Assembly: GCA_017853275.1 (NCBI GenBank)
Contig: JAFMJV010000027.1
Coordinates: 1-33,068, forward strand
Length of the DNA: 33,068 bases
From: Chloroflexota bacterium
GTDB lineage: Bacteria > Chloroflexota > Limnocylindria > Limnocylindrales > CSP1-4
Reading direction: 5' to 3'
Part shown: positions 1 to 12,769 of the stretch, one piece after another
Layout of the letters: each line of letters begins with the position of its first letter
How positions within the stretch are numbered: position 1 is the stretch's first letter
The notes under the pieces: generated by a model
What the model was told of the DNA's origin: nothing
The model's database searches: none
What the model saw: the letters and a program-made list of their open reading frames with translations, nothing else
Program-made: the position numbers and the translations under genes

Positions 1-1302
1 CCGCTCACCGTCCTCTTCATGCCCGAGAGCGCCTACGGGCCCACGAACAACTGCATCGGGATCGGGAACGAGCTCCTCCGGCGCGGCCATCGCGTCGTCT
101 TCGCCGCGGAGGCCTCGTGGGCCGGGCGGCTGGCGCCGCTCGGCTTCGTGGAGGATCTCGTCGATCTCGCACCGCCCCCGCCGCCGGATGCCCCTGCCCA
201 GGACGCGGGCCAGTTCTGGAAGGACTTCATCCGCGATACCGCGCCGGAGTTCCGGAAGCCCACGATCGAGCAGCTCGCCACCTTCCTCCAGCCCACCTGG
301 CAGGCGCTCATCGATGGCGCCCGCTACTGCGAGCCCCAGCTGCGCGCGATCCTCGCCCGGCAGGCGCCGGACGTCATCGTGGAGGACAACGTCGTCGCCT
401 TCCCGGCGCTCCTCACCCACGGCGCGCCTTTCGTCCGGATCGTCTCCTGCAACCCGCTCGAGGTGAAGGGTCCCGGGGTCGCCCCCGCCTACTCCGGCCT
501 CCCGGCCGCGGACCGCTCCGGCTGGGCCGGCTTCCGCGCCGAGTACGACCGGACGCACCGTGCGATGTGGAGCGACTTCGACGCCTGGGTCCGCGAGCAG
601 GGCGCGCCCGGGCTCCCCGACCTCGAGTTCATCCCCACCTCCGAGCACCTCAACCTCTACGTCTACCCCGCCGAGCTCGACTACACGGCGGAGCGGCCGC
701 TCGACCCCACCTGGCTCCGCCTCGAATCCTCGGTCCGGCGCACGGACGCCCCCTTCACCCTCCCGCCGGAGATCGCGGACCGCCCGGCGGGCTCCGCGCT
801 CATCTACCTCTCGCTCGGCTCCCTCGGCTCGGCGGACGTCGCGCTCATGCGCCGGCTCGTGGAGGTGCTCGGCGCGAGCCCGCACCGGTTCATCGTCTCC
901 AAGGGTCCCCAGCACGCGGAGTACACGCTCGCGCCGAACATGTGGGGCGCGGAGTTCCTTCCCCAGACCTCGATCATCCCCCTCGTCGATCTCGTCATCA
1001 CCCACGGCGGGAACAACACGACGACGGAGGCGATGCACTTCGGGAAGCCGATGATCCTCCTCCCCCTCTTCTGGGACCAGTACGACAACGCCCAGCGGGT
1101 GGACGAGCAGGGCTTCGGCGTCCGCCTCGCCACCTACGCCTTCACGGATGACGAGCTCCACGGCGCGATCGCGCGGCTCCTCGCCGACGCGCCGCTCCGG
1201 GCGCGGATGGCCGCGATCGGCGAGCGGATCCGTGCCCAGGACGGGGTCGCGGGCGCGGCGGCACGGATCGAGGCGATCGGCCGGAGCGCCGCCGGGCGAT
1301 GA
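1..1302 (+). CDS. UDP-glycosyltransferase of the GT1/MGT type (5' end outside window)
   Basis: The reading frame is already open at base 1 and reads PLTVLF before the first in-frame ATG at 19. The usual beta-strand opening of this fold lies there, so the true start is probably just outside the window and the gene is 5'-partial. The N-terminal half has the loose acceptor-binding part, with an early RRGHRVVFAA segment typical of macrolide-type glycosyltransferases. The C-terminal half carries the nucleotide-sugar signature: FLPQTSIIPLVDLVITHGG, then N-N-T-T-T-E-A, GKPMILLPLFWDQYDN and an R-V-D-E-Q-G-F-G-V segment. Members transfer sugar from a UDP- or dTDP-sugar to small acceptors such as lipids or natural products; neither donor nor acceptor can be read here. 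Its stop overlaps the next gene by four bases (ATGA), so translation is probably coupled to the amine-oxidising pair behind it. Why a glycosyltransferase sits with them is not clear. Confidence 0.85.
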   Translation, partial: PLTVLFMPESAYGPTNNCIGIGNELLRRGHRVVFAAEASWAGRLAPLGFVEDLVDLAPPPPPDAPAQDAGQFWKDFIRDTAPEFRKPTIEQLATFLQPTWQALIDGARYCEPQLRAILARQAPDVIVEDNVVAFPALLTHGAPFVRIVSCNPLEVKGPGVAPAYSGLPAADRSGWAGFRAEYDRTHRAMWSDFDAWVREQGAPGLPDLEFIPTSEHLNLYVYPAELDYTAERPLDPTWLRLESSVRRTDAPFTLPPEIADRPAGSALIYLSLGSLGSADVALMRRLVEVLGASPHRFIVSKGPQHAEYTLAPNMWGAEFLPQTSIIPLVDLVITHGGNNTTTEAMHFGKPMILLPLFWDQYDNAQRVDEQGFGVRLATYAFTDDELHGAIARLLADAPLRARMAAIGERIRAQDGVAGAAARIEAIGRSAAGR

Positions 1303-2720
1303 ACGCGCCACGACCGGACGACGCGCGGATCACCCGCGCGCTCGCGGACGCTCGGCAGAGCGTCTACTGGACGGACCGGCCGGACCGGCCCGCAGCGGGC
1401 GACCCCCTGGAAGGGACGATCCGTGCGGACCTTGCGATCGTCGGTGGCGGCTTCACCGGCCTGTGGGCCGCGGCCCACGCCCTGGAAGCGGACCCGGGGC
1501 GCTCGGTCGTCATCGTGGAGGCGGGCCGGATCGGGGGCGGCGCCTCGGGACGGAACGGGGGCTTCGTCTCCGCCTCGATCACCCACGGCGTGGGGCACGG
1601 TGCGGCGACCTGGCCGGACGAGATCGACCTCCTCCAGCGGATCGGCCGGGAGAGCTTCGCGGGGCTCGCCGCCTTCATCGCGCGGCACGGGATCGAGGCC
1701 GGCTGGCGGACGCCCGGCGAGATCACCGTCGCCACCCGCCCCCACGAGGTCGCCGGCCTGCGCAGCCTGCGCGATGCGCTCGTCCGCCACGGGGACGAAG
1801 CGGACCTCCTGGACGCGGACGCGATCCGCGACCGGATCGCGTCGCCCACCTATCTCGGCGCGGTCCACCAGCGGACGAGCTACGGGCTCGTCCACCCCGG
1901 CCGGCTCGCGGAGGGGATCGCGCGCGTGGTCCGCGCCGCCGGCGGGACGATCCACGAGGGGAGCCCGGTGGAGCGGCTCCGGTCGGGTCCGGACGGGACG
2001 GTGGAGATCGTCACGGCGCGCGGACGGATCCTCGCCCGGCGCGCGATCGTGGCCACCGGCGGCTACCCCTCCCCCCTCCGCCGGATGCGCCACTGGATCC
2101 TCCCCGTCTACGACCACATCCTCGTCACCGAACCGATCCCCGCCGCCACCTGGGCGGAGCTCCGCTGGGAGGACCGGGTGGGGGTCGCCGATTCCGGGAA
2201 CCGCTTCCACTACTACCGGCCCACGGACGACGGCCGGATCCTGTGGGGCGGCTGGGATGCCAACTTCCACGGCGGCTCCCGGGTCGATCCCCGCTGGGAG
2301 CACGACGAGCGCACGGAGCGGACGCTTGCGGCGCACCTCCTCGCCACCTTCCCCCAGCTGGACGGGATCCGGATCGAGCACCGCTGGGCGGGCGTCATCG
2401 AGACGACGAGCCGTTTCACCGCGCTCTTCGGGACGGCGCTCGGCGGCCGGGTCGCCTACGCCGCGGGCTATACCGGTCTGGGCGTGGGGGCGAGCCGCTT
2501 CGGGGGCGCGGTCGCGCTCGACCTCGTGGACGGCCGGCGCACGGAGCGGACGCAGCTCGCGATCGTCCGGCGCAAGCCGCTCCCCTTCCCGCCGGAGCCG
2601 GCTCGCTCGGCCGTGGTCCGGATCACCCAGGGCGCCCTGGCGCGCGCGGACGAGGAGGCGGGCCGGCGCGGTGCGTGGCTCCGGCTCCTCGACCGGCTCG
2701 GCGTCGGCTTCGACAGCTAA
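1299..2720 (+). CDS. FAD-dependent amine oxidoreductase (DAO family, PuuB-like)
   Basis: A 473-residue DAO-fold flavoprotein. The FAD dinucleotide site is at residues about 46-60 (AIVGGGFTGLWAA). It is followed by the acidic strand end VIVEAG and the GGGASGRNGGFVS loop at about 79-91, which is typical of gamma-glutamylputrescine oxidase and related amine oxidases. A second flavin contact is seen near the C terminus (YAAGYTGLGVGASRFGG). The tail (ALARADEEAG, then WLRLLDRLGVGFDS) resembles actinobacterial-type homologues. Family members oxidise a primary or secondary amine to an imine/aldehyde with O2 or another acceptor. The aldehyde dehydrogenase nine bases downstream could take the aldehyde product on to an acid, as in putrescine to GABA routes. 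No gamma-glutamylputrescine synthetase is in view, so the substrate is an inference. The ATG start overlaps the preceding stop. Confidence 0.85.
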   Translation: MNAPRPDDARITRALADARQSVYWTDRPDRPAAGDPLEGTIRADLAIVGGGFTGLWAAAHALEADPGRSVVIVEAGRIGGGASGRNGGFVSASITHGVGHGAATWPDEIDLLQRIGRESFAGLAAFIARHGIEAGWRTPGEITVATRPHEVAGLRSLRDALVRHGDEADLLDADAIRDRIASPTYLGAVHQRTSYGLVHPGRLAEGIARVVRAAGGTIHEGSPVERLRSGPDGTVEIVTARGRILARRAIVATGGYPSPLRRMRHWILPVYDHILVTEPIPAATWAELRWEDRVGVADSGNRFHYYRPTDDGRILWGGWDANFHGGSRVDPRWEHDERTERTLAAHLLATFPQLDGIRIEHRWAGVIETTSRFTALFGTALGGRVAYAAGYTGLGVGASRFGGAVALDLVDGRRTERTQLAIVRRKPLPFPPEPARSAVVRITQGALARADEEAGRRGAWLRLLDRLGVGFDS

Positions 2721-2729
2721 GGAGAACGG

Positions 2730-4178
2730 ATGGCGATCATCGGCGGACGACGGACGGAGGGCGCGGGCGCGGCCCGGACGATCACCGATCCCGCCACCGG
2801 CGCACCGGTGGGGACGGTCCGGGACTGCACGCCCGAGCAGCTCGAGGCCGCCGTGGCCGGCGCCGCGGATGCGCAGCGCGCCTGGGGGGCGGCCACGCCC
2901 GGTGAGCGCGCCCGCGTCCTTCTCCGGCTCGCCGACCTCGTGGAGGCGCACGCGGACGAGCTGACGGAGCTCGAGGTCGCGGAGACGGGGAAGCCGTGGG
3001 GGACGATGCGCGACGGCGAGCTCCCTTTCGCCGCGGACAACCTGCGATTCTTCGCGGGCGCCGCCCGCTCGCTCGAGGGGACCGGGGCCGGGGTCCTCTC
3101 CGCGGGCTACACCTCGCTCCTCGTCCGGCGGCCGATCGGCCTCGTGGGTGCGATCGCGCCCTGGAACTTCCCCTTCATCATGGCCGCCTGGAAGATCGGG
3201 CCGGCGCTCGCGGCGGGGAACGGCGTCGTCATCAAGCCGGCGTCGCGGACGCCGCGCTCCACCCTCCGGCTCGGGGAGCTGATCGCCGAGGCCGGTGCGC
3301 CGGACGGGCTCGTCGCGGTCGTCACGGGGGACGCCACGATCGGCGAGGCGCTCGTCCGTCACCCCGCGCTCGGGATGGTCAGCGTCACCGGCTCCACGGC
3401 CACCGGACGCCGGGTGATGGAGGGATCGGTCCCGGGCGTGAAGCGGCTCAGCCTGGAGCTCGGCGGCAAGGCGCCGGTCCTCGTCTTCGCGGACGCGGAG
3501 ATCGGCCAGATGGCGCGCGCGGTCGCGCTCGGCGCCACGTACAACACGGGCCAGGACTGCACCGCGGCCACCCGCGTCTACGTGGAGCGTTCGCGCTACG
3601 ACGATGCGGTCGCCGCGCTCCGGGAGCGCCTGGCCGCGATCCGGGTGGGCGATCCGCGCGCGGAGGGGACGGACCTCGGCCCGCTCATCTCCGGCGCGCA
3701 CCGCGACAGCGTCCACGGCTTCGTGCAGCGGGCCGTGGCGGCCGGCGCGGAGGTCCTCACCGGGGGCGCGCCACTCCCCGGCCCAGGCTCCTTCTACCCG
3801 CCCACCCTGATCGTGGGCGCGGACCAGGCGAGCGAGATCGTCCAGTCGGAGTGCTTCGGTCCGCTCCTCGTCGTCCTCCCGGTCGCGGACGAGGAGGAGG
3901 CGGTCGCGCGGGCCAACGACACGCCCTACGGGCTCGCCTCCTCGGTCTGGACGCGGGACGTGGGGCGCGCCCTCCGGGTGAGCCACCGGCTCGAGGTGGG
4001 GGTCACCTGGGTGAACGACCACCTGCCGATCGCATCCGAGGCCCCGCACGGCGGCGTGAAGGGGAGCGGCTTCGGCAAGGAGATGAGCCAGGAGGCGGTC
4101 CTCGAGCATTCCGTCACCCGGCACCTGATGATCCGTCACGCGGAGCCGCCCGCCCACGACGGGTTCCGTCCCGCCTGA
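2730..4178 (+). CDS. NAD(P)+ aldehyde dehydrogenase, gamma-aminobutyraldehyde dehydrogenase-like
   Basis: A full-length 482-residue aldehyde dehydrogenase. The Rossmann-type cofactor segment includes PWNFP (Asn146) and VVIKPA (Lys169). The general base is Glu243 in [10 protein letters not shown] and the nucleophile is Cys277 in [10 protein letters not shown]. The GQDC-TAA context is the form I associate with gamma-aminobutyraldehyde/aminoaldehyde dehydrogenases (PatD/PuuC-like) rather than succinate semialdehyde enzymes. The product would be an amino acid such as GABA, with reduction of NAD(P)+. The start is ATG 2730, with a strong AAGGAG ribosome site at 2719-2724, five bases upstream and overlapping the preceding TAA. 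It lies in a tight run with the FAD amine oxidoreductase, which could supply its aldehyde. Exact substrate is uncertain; family and activity class are secure. Confidence 0.9.
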   Translation: MAIIGGRRTEGAGAARTITDPATGAPVGTVRDCTPEQLEAAVAGAADAQRAWGAATPGERARVLLRLADLVEAHADELTELEVAETGKPWGTMRDGELPFAADNLRFFAGAARSLEGTGAGVLSAGYTSLLVRRPIGLVGAIAPWNFPFIMAAWKIGPALAAGNGVVIKPASRTPRSTLRLGELIAEAGAPDGLVAVVTGDATIGEALVRHPALGMVSVTGSTATGRRVMEGSVPGVKRLSLELGGKAPVLVFADAEIGQMARAVALGATYNTGQDCTAATRVYVERSRYDDAVAALRERLAAIRVGDPRAEGTDLGPLISGAHRDSVHGFVQRAVAAGAEVLTGGAPLPGPGSFYPPTLIVGADQASEIVQSECFGPLLVVLPVADEEEAVARANDTPYGLASSVWTRDVGRALRVSHRLEVGVTWVNDHLPIASEAPHGGVKGSGFGKEMSQEAVLEHSVTRHLMIRHAEPPAHDGFRPA

Positions 4179-4194
4179 CAGGACCGCTTCGCGG

Positions 4195-4200
4195 TACGAT
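4195..4200 (+). promoter_or_regulatory. -10 element of the probable gltBD promoter
   Basis: TACGAT sits in the 130-base gap between the aldehyde dehydrogenase and gltB, predicting a leader of about 100 bases. No good -35 is visible at 17 bases; CTGACA at 4175-4180 is only 14 bases away. A small ACCGC/GCGGT hairpin (4183-4195) directly precedes it and may help end the upstream transcript. The rest of the gap holds only short dyads such as GTTCG-AC-CGAAC near 4269-4280. Confidence 0.4.
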
Positions 4201-4308
4201 ACCCACTCGCTACCGGACCGTAACCGACCCGTTCCTCGGATCGGCAGCGGATTCCGGCATCCTCTTCGTTCGACCGAACCCCTCCCCCGACCGCGATCGG
4301 AGGTGCGC

Positions 4309-8898
<4,590 letters not shown>

Positions 8899-8901
8899 CC
8901 G

Positions 8902-10419
8902 ATGGGCAAGCCGACCGGGTTCCTCGACTACCTCCGCGTCCCCGCCCACCTCCGGCCGCCCCTGGAGCGGATCGGCGACTGGGACGAGTTCCACGACCAC
9001 CTGCCGGAAGCGACCCTGCGCGAGCAGGGCGCCCGCTGCATGGACTGCGGGATCCCCTTCTGCCACACCGGGAAGATCATCGCGGGCGCCGCGTCCGGCT
9101 GCCCGATCAACAACCTGATCCCGGAGTGGAACGACCTCGTCTACCGCGGGAAGTGGGAGGAGGCGAGCATCCGCCTCAACCGCACGAACGACTTCCCGGA
9201 GTTCACCGGCCGGGTCTGCCCCGCCCCCTGCGAGGGCTCCTGCACGGTGGGCATCAGCGCCCCGCCGGTGACGATCAAGACGATCGAGCTGGAGATCGCG
9301 GAGCACGGCTGGGAGCACGGGCTCACCCGCCCCGAGCCGCCGCTCACCCGGACCGGGACCACGGTGGCGATCGTGGGGAGCGGGCCGGCCGGTCTCGCCG
9401 CCGCGCGCCAGCTGAACCGCGCCGGCCACACGGTCACCGTCTACGAGCGGGCGGACCGGATCGGCGGCCTCCTCATGTACGGGATCCCGAACATGAAGCT
9501 GGACAAGCGGATCGTGGACCGCCGGATCCAGCTCATGGCGGCGGAGGGGATCTCCTTCGTCACCGGCGTGGAGATCGGCCGGGACCTTCCGGCGCAGAAG
9601 CTCCTGGACGAGTTCGATGCCGTCGTCCTCGCCACCGGCGCCACCGTCCCGCGGGACCTGCGCGTCCCGGGCCGCGAGGCGAGCGGGATCCACTTCGCGA
9701 TGGACTTCCTCCACGCGAACACGAAGAGCCTCCTCGACTCCCGCCACGGCGATGGCGCCTACACCTCCGCGAAGGGGAAGAAGGTCGTCGTCATCGGCGG
9801 CGGTGACACCGGGACCGACTGCGTGGGGACCGCCATCCGCCACGGCGCGGAGCGGGTGATCCAGCTGGAGATCATGGAGCGGCCGCCGGACGAGCGGGCG
9901 CCGGAGAACCCGTGGCCGCAGTGGCCGCGCGTCTACAAGCTGGACTACGGCCAGGAGGAGGCCAGGGCGCTGTGGGGCGACGACCCCCGGACCTACGCCG
10001 TCTCCACGAAGCGCTTCCTCGTGGGCGAGGATGGCCAGGTCCGCGGCCTCGAGCTCGTGCGCGTGGACTGGGCGATCGGCCCGGACGGCCGGCTCGGGAT
10101 GCAGGAGATCCCGGGCTCGGAGCGCACGATCGAGGCCGACCTCGTCCTCCTCGCGCTCGGCTTCCTCGGCCCGGAGCGCTCCCTTCCGGAGGAGCTCGGC
10201 TGCGAGCTGGATGCGCGCGGGAACATCATCGCGGGCGCAGACAAGCAGACGACCGTGCCGGGTGTCTTCACCGCCGGGGACTGCACGCGCGGGCAGTCGC
10301 TCGTCGTGTGGGCGATCGCCGAGGGCCGGGCCGCGGCCCAGGGCGTGGACGCCTACCTCCAGGGGGAGTTCGTGGCGGACCATCCCGACTGGGGGATGCG
10401 CACCGCCGAGGTCGCCTGA
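8902..10419 (+). CDS. gltD: glutamate synthase (NADPH), small/beta subunit
   Basis: A 505-residue NADPH-oxidising partner of GltB that passes electrons through FAD and iron-sulfur clusters to the large subunit. The N-terminal adrenodoxin-reductase-like cluster domain has cysteines at 46, 49, 54 and 67 ([12 protein letters not shown], then GCPINN) and at 106, 110 and 114 (CPAPCEGSC). The FAD site GSGPAG is at 159-164 and the NADPH site GGGDTG at 299-304. A closing FAD contact [23 protein letters not shown] lies near the C terminus. Length and order match the standard beta subunit. The start ATG is preceded by GGGAGGAGG at 8886-8894, inside the end of gltB, and the gap to gltB is three bases, so the two are co-transcribed and probably translated in step. 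It converges on ldhA with only 15 bases between, where I see no convincing terminator. Confidence 0.97.
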   Translation: MGKPTGFLDYLRVPAHLRPPLERIGDWDEFHDHLPEATLREQGARCMDCGIPFCHTGKIIAGAASGCPINNLIPEWNDLVYRGKWEEASIRLNRTNDFPEFTGRVCPAPCEGSCTVGISAPPVTIKTIELEIAEHGWEHGLTRPEPPLTRTGTTVAIVGSGPAGLAAARQLNRAGHTVTVYERADRIGGLLMYGIPNMKLDKRIVDRRIQLMAAEGISFVTGVEIGRDLPAQKLLDEFDAVVLATGATVPRDLRVPGREASGIHFAMDFLHANTKSLLDSRHGDGAYTSAKGKKVVVIGGGDTGTDCVGTAIRHGAERVIQLEIMERPPDERAPENPWPQWPRVYKLDYGQEEARALWGDDPRTYAVSTKRFLVGEDGQVRGLELVRVDWAIGPDGRLGMQEIPGSERTIEADLVLLALGFLGPERSLPEELGCELDARGNIIAGADKQTTVPGVFTAGDCTRGQSLVVWAIAEGRAAAQGVDAYLQGEFVADHPDWGMRTAEVA

Positions 10420-10434
10420 CGGGAGCTGCGCGCG

Positions 10435-11427
10435 CTACCCCGTGACGGGGTGGAGCGGGGCCCCATCCCGCGCATAGGCGTCCAGGTTCGCGATCGTCGT
10501 CTCGCCGATCCGCGTCAGCGCGTCCTCCGTGAAGAAGGCCTGGTGCGCCGTGATGAGGACGTTCGGGAAGGTGAGGAGCCGCGCGAAGAGGTCGTCCTGG
10601 ATGACGCTCCCGGAACGGTCCTCGAAGAAGAGCCCCTCCTCTTCCTCGTAGACGTCCAGGCCGAGCCGGCCGATCGTCCCGTCCTTGAGCGCCGCGATCG
10701 CCGCCTCCGTGTCGATGAGCGCCCCGCGGCTCGTGTTCACGATCGTCACGCCGCGGCGCATCCGGCGGAAGGCCTCCCGGTCCAGGAGGTGATACGAGTC
10801 CGGGGTGAGCGGCGCATGGAGGACGATGATCTCCGAGCGCTCGAGGAGCTCGTCCAGCGGGACGTAGCGGCCGCCGAGCGCCCGGACCTCGTCGTTCGGG
10901 AAGGGGTCCGTGGCGAGGATCTCCATCCCGAAGCCCGCCGCGATCCGGCAGAAGACCGTCCCGATCCGCCCCGTCCCCACGACCCCGATCGTCCGGCCGT
11001 GGAGGTCGACACCGAGGAGTCCTTCCAGCGCGAAGTTCCCCTCCCGGACCCGGTTCCAGGCACGGTGCGTGCGGCGGACGAGGGCGAGGAGGAGCGCCAT
11101 CGCGTGCTCCGCCACCGCGTAGGGGGAGTAGGCGGGGACGCGGCAGATCGCGATCCCGTGGGCGGCGGCCGCGGCGAGGTCCACGTTGTTGTACCCCGCG
11201 GCCCGGAGCGCCACGAGCCGGACGCCCCCCTCCGCGAGCCGCGCGAGGACCGTGGCATCCACGACGTCGTGGACGAAGACGCAGACCGCATCCGCCCCGT
11301 CCGCGAGCGCGGCCGTCTCCGGCGCGAGGTGCGCCTCGAGGAACCGCAGCTCATGGGCCCCCGCCGCGTTCGCCGCTCCGAGGAAGGTCCGGTCGTAGGG
11401 CTTGGTGGAGAAGACGGTGACGCGCAT
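10435..11427 (-). CDS. ldhA: D-lactate dehydrogenase (D-2-hydroxyacid dehydrogenase, LdhA type)
   Basis: A 330-residue NAD-dependent D-2-hydroxyacid dehydrogenase that aligns by eye along its whole length with E. coli LdhA. The opening VFSTKPYDRTFL, the AAGYNNVDL segment and VPAYSPYAVAEHA are all present. The NAD site is GTGRIG (151-156). The catalytic residues fall at the same numbers as in E. coli: Arg234 (NTSRGALID), Glu263 (DVYEEEE) and His295 (TAHQAFF). It should reduce pyruvate to D-lactate with NADH in the cytoplasm. Close relatives can act on other 2-oxoacids, so the substrate is likely rather than proven. The gene is transcribed alone, divergently from the MFS gene at 11529. Confidence 0.93.
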   Translation of the reverse strand: MRVTVFSTKPYDRTFLGAANAAGAHELRFLEAHLAPETAALADGADAVCVFVHDVVDATVLARLAEGGVRLVALRAAGYNNVDLAAAAAHGIAICRVPAYSPYAVAEHAMALLLALVRRTHRAWNRVREGNFALEGLLGVDLHGRTIGVVGTGRIGTVFCRIAAGFGMEILATDPFPNDEVRALGGRYVPLDELLERSEIIVLHAPLTPDSYHLLDREAFRRMRRGVTIVNTSRGALIDTEAAIAALKDGTIGRLGLDVYEEEEGLFFEDRSGSVIQDDLFARLLTFPNVLITAHQAFFTEDALTRIGETTIANLDAYARDGAPLHPVTG

Positions 11428-11478
11428 CGGGCTCCGCGCTGCGCCGGCGGGACCCTGGGGTGGGCACCGGACCTGGAG

Positions 11479-11484
11479 AGCGTA
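11479..11484 (-). promoter_or_regulatory. -10 element of the ldhA promoter
   Basis: On the minus strand the sequence reads GC-TACGCT, matching the TANNNT form seen before other genes here. It predicts a leader of about 45 bases before the ldhA ATG. No recognisable -35 element. It lies about 30 bases from the opposite-facing -10 of the MFS gene. Confidence 0.45.
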
Positions 11485-11514
11485 GCAGCGTGACGGGCGC
11501 CGCCCCGGATGGCC

Positions 11515-11520
11515 TATCCT
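11515..11520 (+). promoter_or_regulatory. -10 element of a leaderless-type promoter for the MFS gene
   Basis: TATCCT ends eight bases before the ATG at 11529, so initiation about seven bases downstream would place the transcript start at or next to the start codon. There is no Shine-Dalgarno sequence in that space, which agrees with a leaderless message. Confidence 0.45.
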
Positions 11521-11528
11521 CGCTGCGG

Positions 11529-12749
11529 ATGACGACCCCCGACCCCTCCGCCGCGGACCGGCGTGCCCGCTTCGCCGTCCTGCGCGCGTCCGTGACCGTG
11601 GGCGCCGTCATGGCGCTCTACGTCCCCTACGTCGCGGCGATCCTCGGGGAGCGCGGCCTCGATGCCGCGGAGATCGGGCTCGTCCTCTCGATCGCGGCGG
11701 TCGTCCAGATCGCGGCGGCGCCGGCCTGGGGCCAGATCGCGGATACCCGGCTCGGGCGGCCGCTCACGCTCGCGGTCGTGGCCGCAGGGGCAGGGATCGC
11801 CGTCCTCGCCCTCCTCCCCGGCACCGCCGGGCCACTGACCGCCTTCCTCGTCATCGTCGCCTCCTTCTTCACGAGCGCCTGGCAGGCGCTCACGGATGCG
11901 ATCCTCGTCACCCTCCGCGGCGATCCGAGCGCCTATGCCCGGCTGCGCGTCTGGCTCAGCCTCTTCTTCGCGATCGGGGCGCTCCTCGCGGGCCTCGTCT
12001 ACGCCTCCCTCGGCTTCTCTGCCGCGCTCGTCCTCTTCCCGGCCGGGACGCTCGTCCTCGCCGCGCTCGCGCTCCGCGTGCCCGGCCGGGGGCGCCCCGT
12101 CGCGCTCCCGGGAACGGCGGGCACTCCCCTCCTCCGCCGGATCGTGGATGGCCCGGCGATCGGCACCCTGCGCTCGGTGCGGCCACTGCGCTGGATCATC
12201 CTCAGCCTCGTCCTTGCCCTCTTCTCCCACGTGGCGGGCTACTCCTTCCTCACCCTCCGGATCGTCGACCTCGGCGGCCCCTTCGGGGTGGGTGCCTCCG
12301 CCGCCCTTTCGGCGCTCGCGGAGGTTCCGGTCATGCTCATCGCCGGGACGGTCGCCGCCCGCTTCGGGCTGCGGATCCTCTTCGTGGGCGGGATCCTCCT
12401 CGGCGTGGTCGCCGCTCTCCTGTGGGCCTCCACGGACGAGGTGATCCTCCTCCTTGCCGGCCGCCCGATCATCGGCTCCAGCTATGCCTGCCTGACCGTG
12501 GCGGGCGTCATCGCGATCCGGCGCCTCCTCCCCCGGGAGATCCAGGCCACCGGCCAGTCGCTCTTCCAGGCGCTCGGCTTCGGGCTCGCGGCGATCGTCC
12601 TCAACGCGGTCGGCGGGATCGTGGTCACCCGGCTCGGCGACACCGCGCTCTACCTCATCTGCGCGGGTGCCGGGCTCGCGGGCGCGGCGATCGCGTGGCG
12701 GGTCTTCGGGCCGATCGATGCCGGCCGGCCGGAGGACGCGCCCGCCTGA
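11529..12749 (+). CDS. MFS transporter (MFS_1-like)
   Basis: A 406-residue membrane protein with about twelve predicted hydrophobic segments, beginning near residue 20. The loop LRVWLSLFFAIGALLAGLVY resembles the RLRVWGSxG loop of the LacY/HcaT-like MFS_1 family. Substrate cannot be read from sequence; relatives move sugars, aromatic acids or drugs. An open frame extends upstream to 11460, but I chose ATG 11529 because the upstream part is not hydrophobic or conserved-looking and because TATCCT lies directly before this ATG. It is alone in its transcript, diverges from ldhA and converges on the acyltransferase gene, sharing a terminator hairpin with it. Confidence 0.85.
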   Translation: MTTPDPSAADRRARFAVLRASVTVGAVMALYVPYVAAILGERGLDAAEIGLVLSIAAVVQIAAAPAWGQIADTRLGRPLTLAVVAAGAGIAVLALLPGTAGPLTAFLVIVASFFTSAWQALTDAILVTLRGDPSAYARLRVWLSLFFAIGALLAGLVYASLGFSAALVLFPAGTLVLAALALRVPGRGRPVALPGTAGTPLLRRIVDGPAIGTLRSVRPLRWIILSLVLALFSHVAGYSFLTLRIVDLGGPFGVGASAALSALAEVPVMLIAGTVAARFGLRILFVGGILLGVVAALLWASTDEVILLLAGRPIIGSSYACLTVAGVIAIRRLLPREIQATGQSLFQALGFGLAAIVLNAVGGIVVTRLGDTALYLICAGAGLAGAAIAWRVFGPIDAGRPEDAPA

Positions 12750-12769
12750 GCGGAGTCGGCCTCAGGGGG
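12741..12769. terminator. bidirectional hairpin between convergent genes
   Basis: CCTGAG (12745-12750) pairs with CTCAGG (12761-12766) around a 10-base loop. One mismatch further out, CC (12742-12743) pairs with GG (12768-12769). The stop codons of both convergent genes lie in or next to the stem arms. No T-run follows on either side. Confidence 0.45.

Noticed and set aside
1134-4157. A 1,007-codon minus-strand frame opposite the FAD oxidoreductase and aldehyde dehydrogenase genes
   Set aside because: Low-complexity charged translation with no motif, while the plus-strand genes have intact catalytic residues.
4191-4201. GGTA-CGA-TACC palindrome near the gltB promoter as an operator
   Set aside because: Four-base arms are too short to separate from chance, and it coincides with the -10 element.
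10436-10456. CCCCGT-G-ACGGGG palindrome at the end of ldhA as a terminator
   Set aside because: A one-base loop cannot form, and the sequence lies in the coding end of ldhA with no further stem or T-run.
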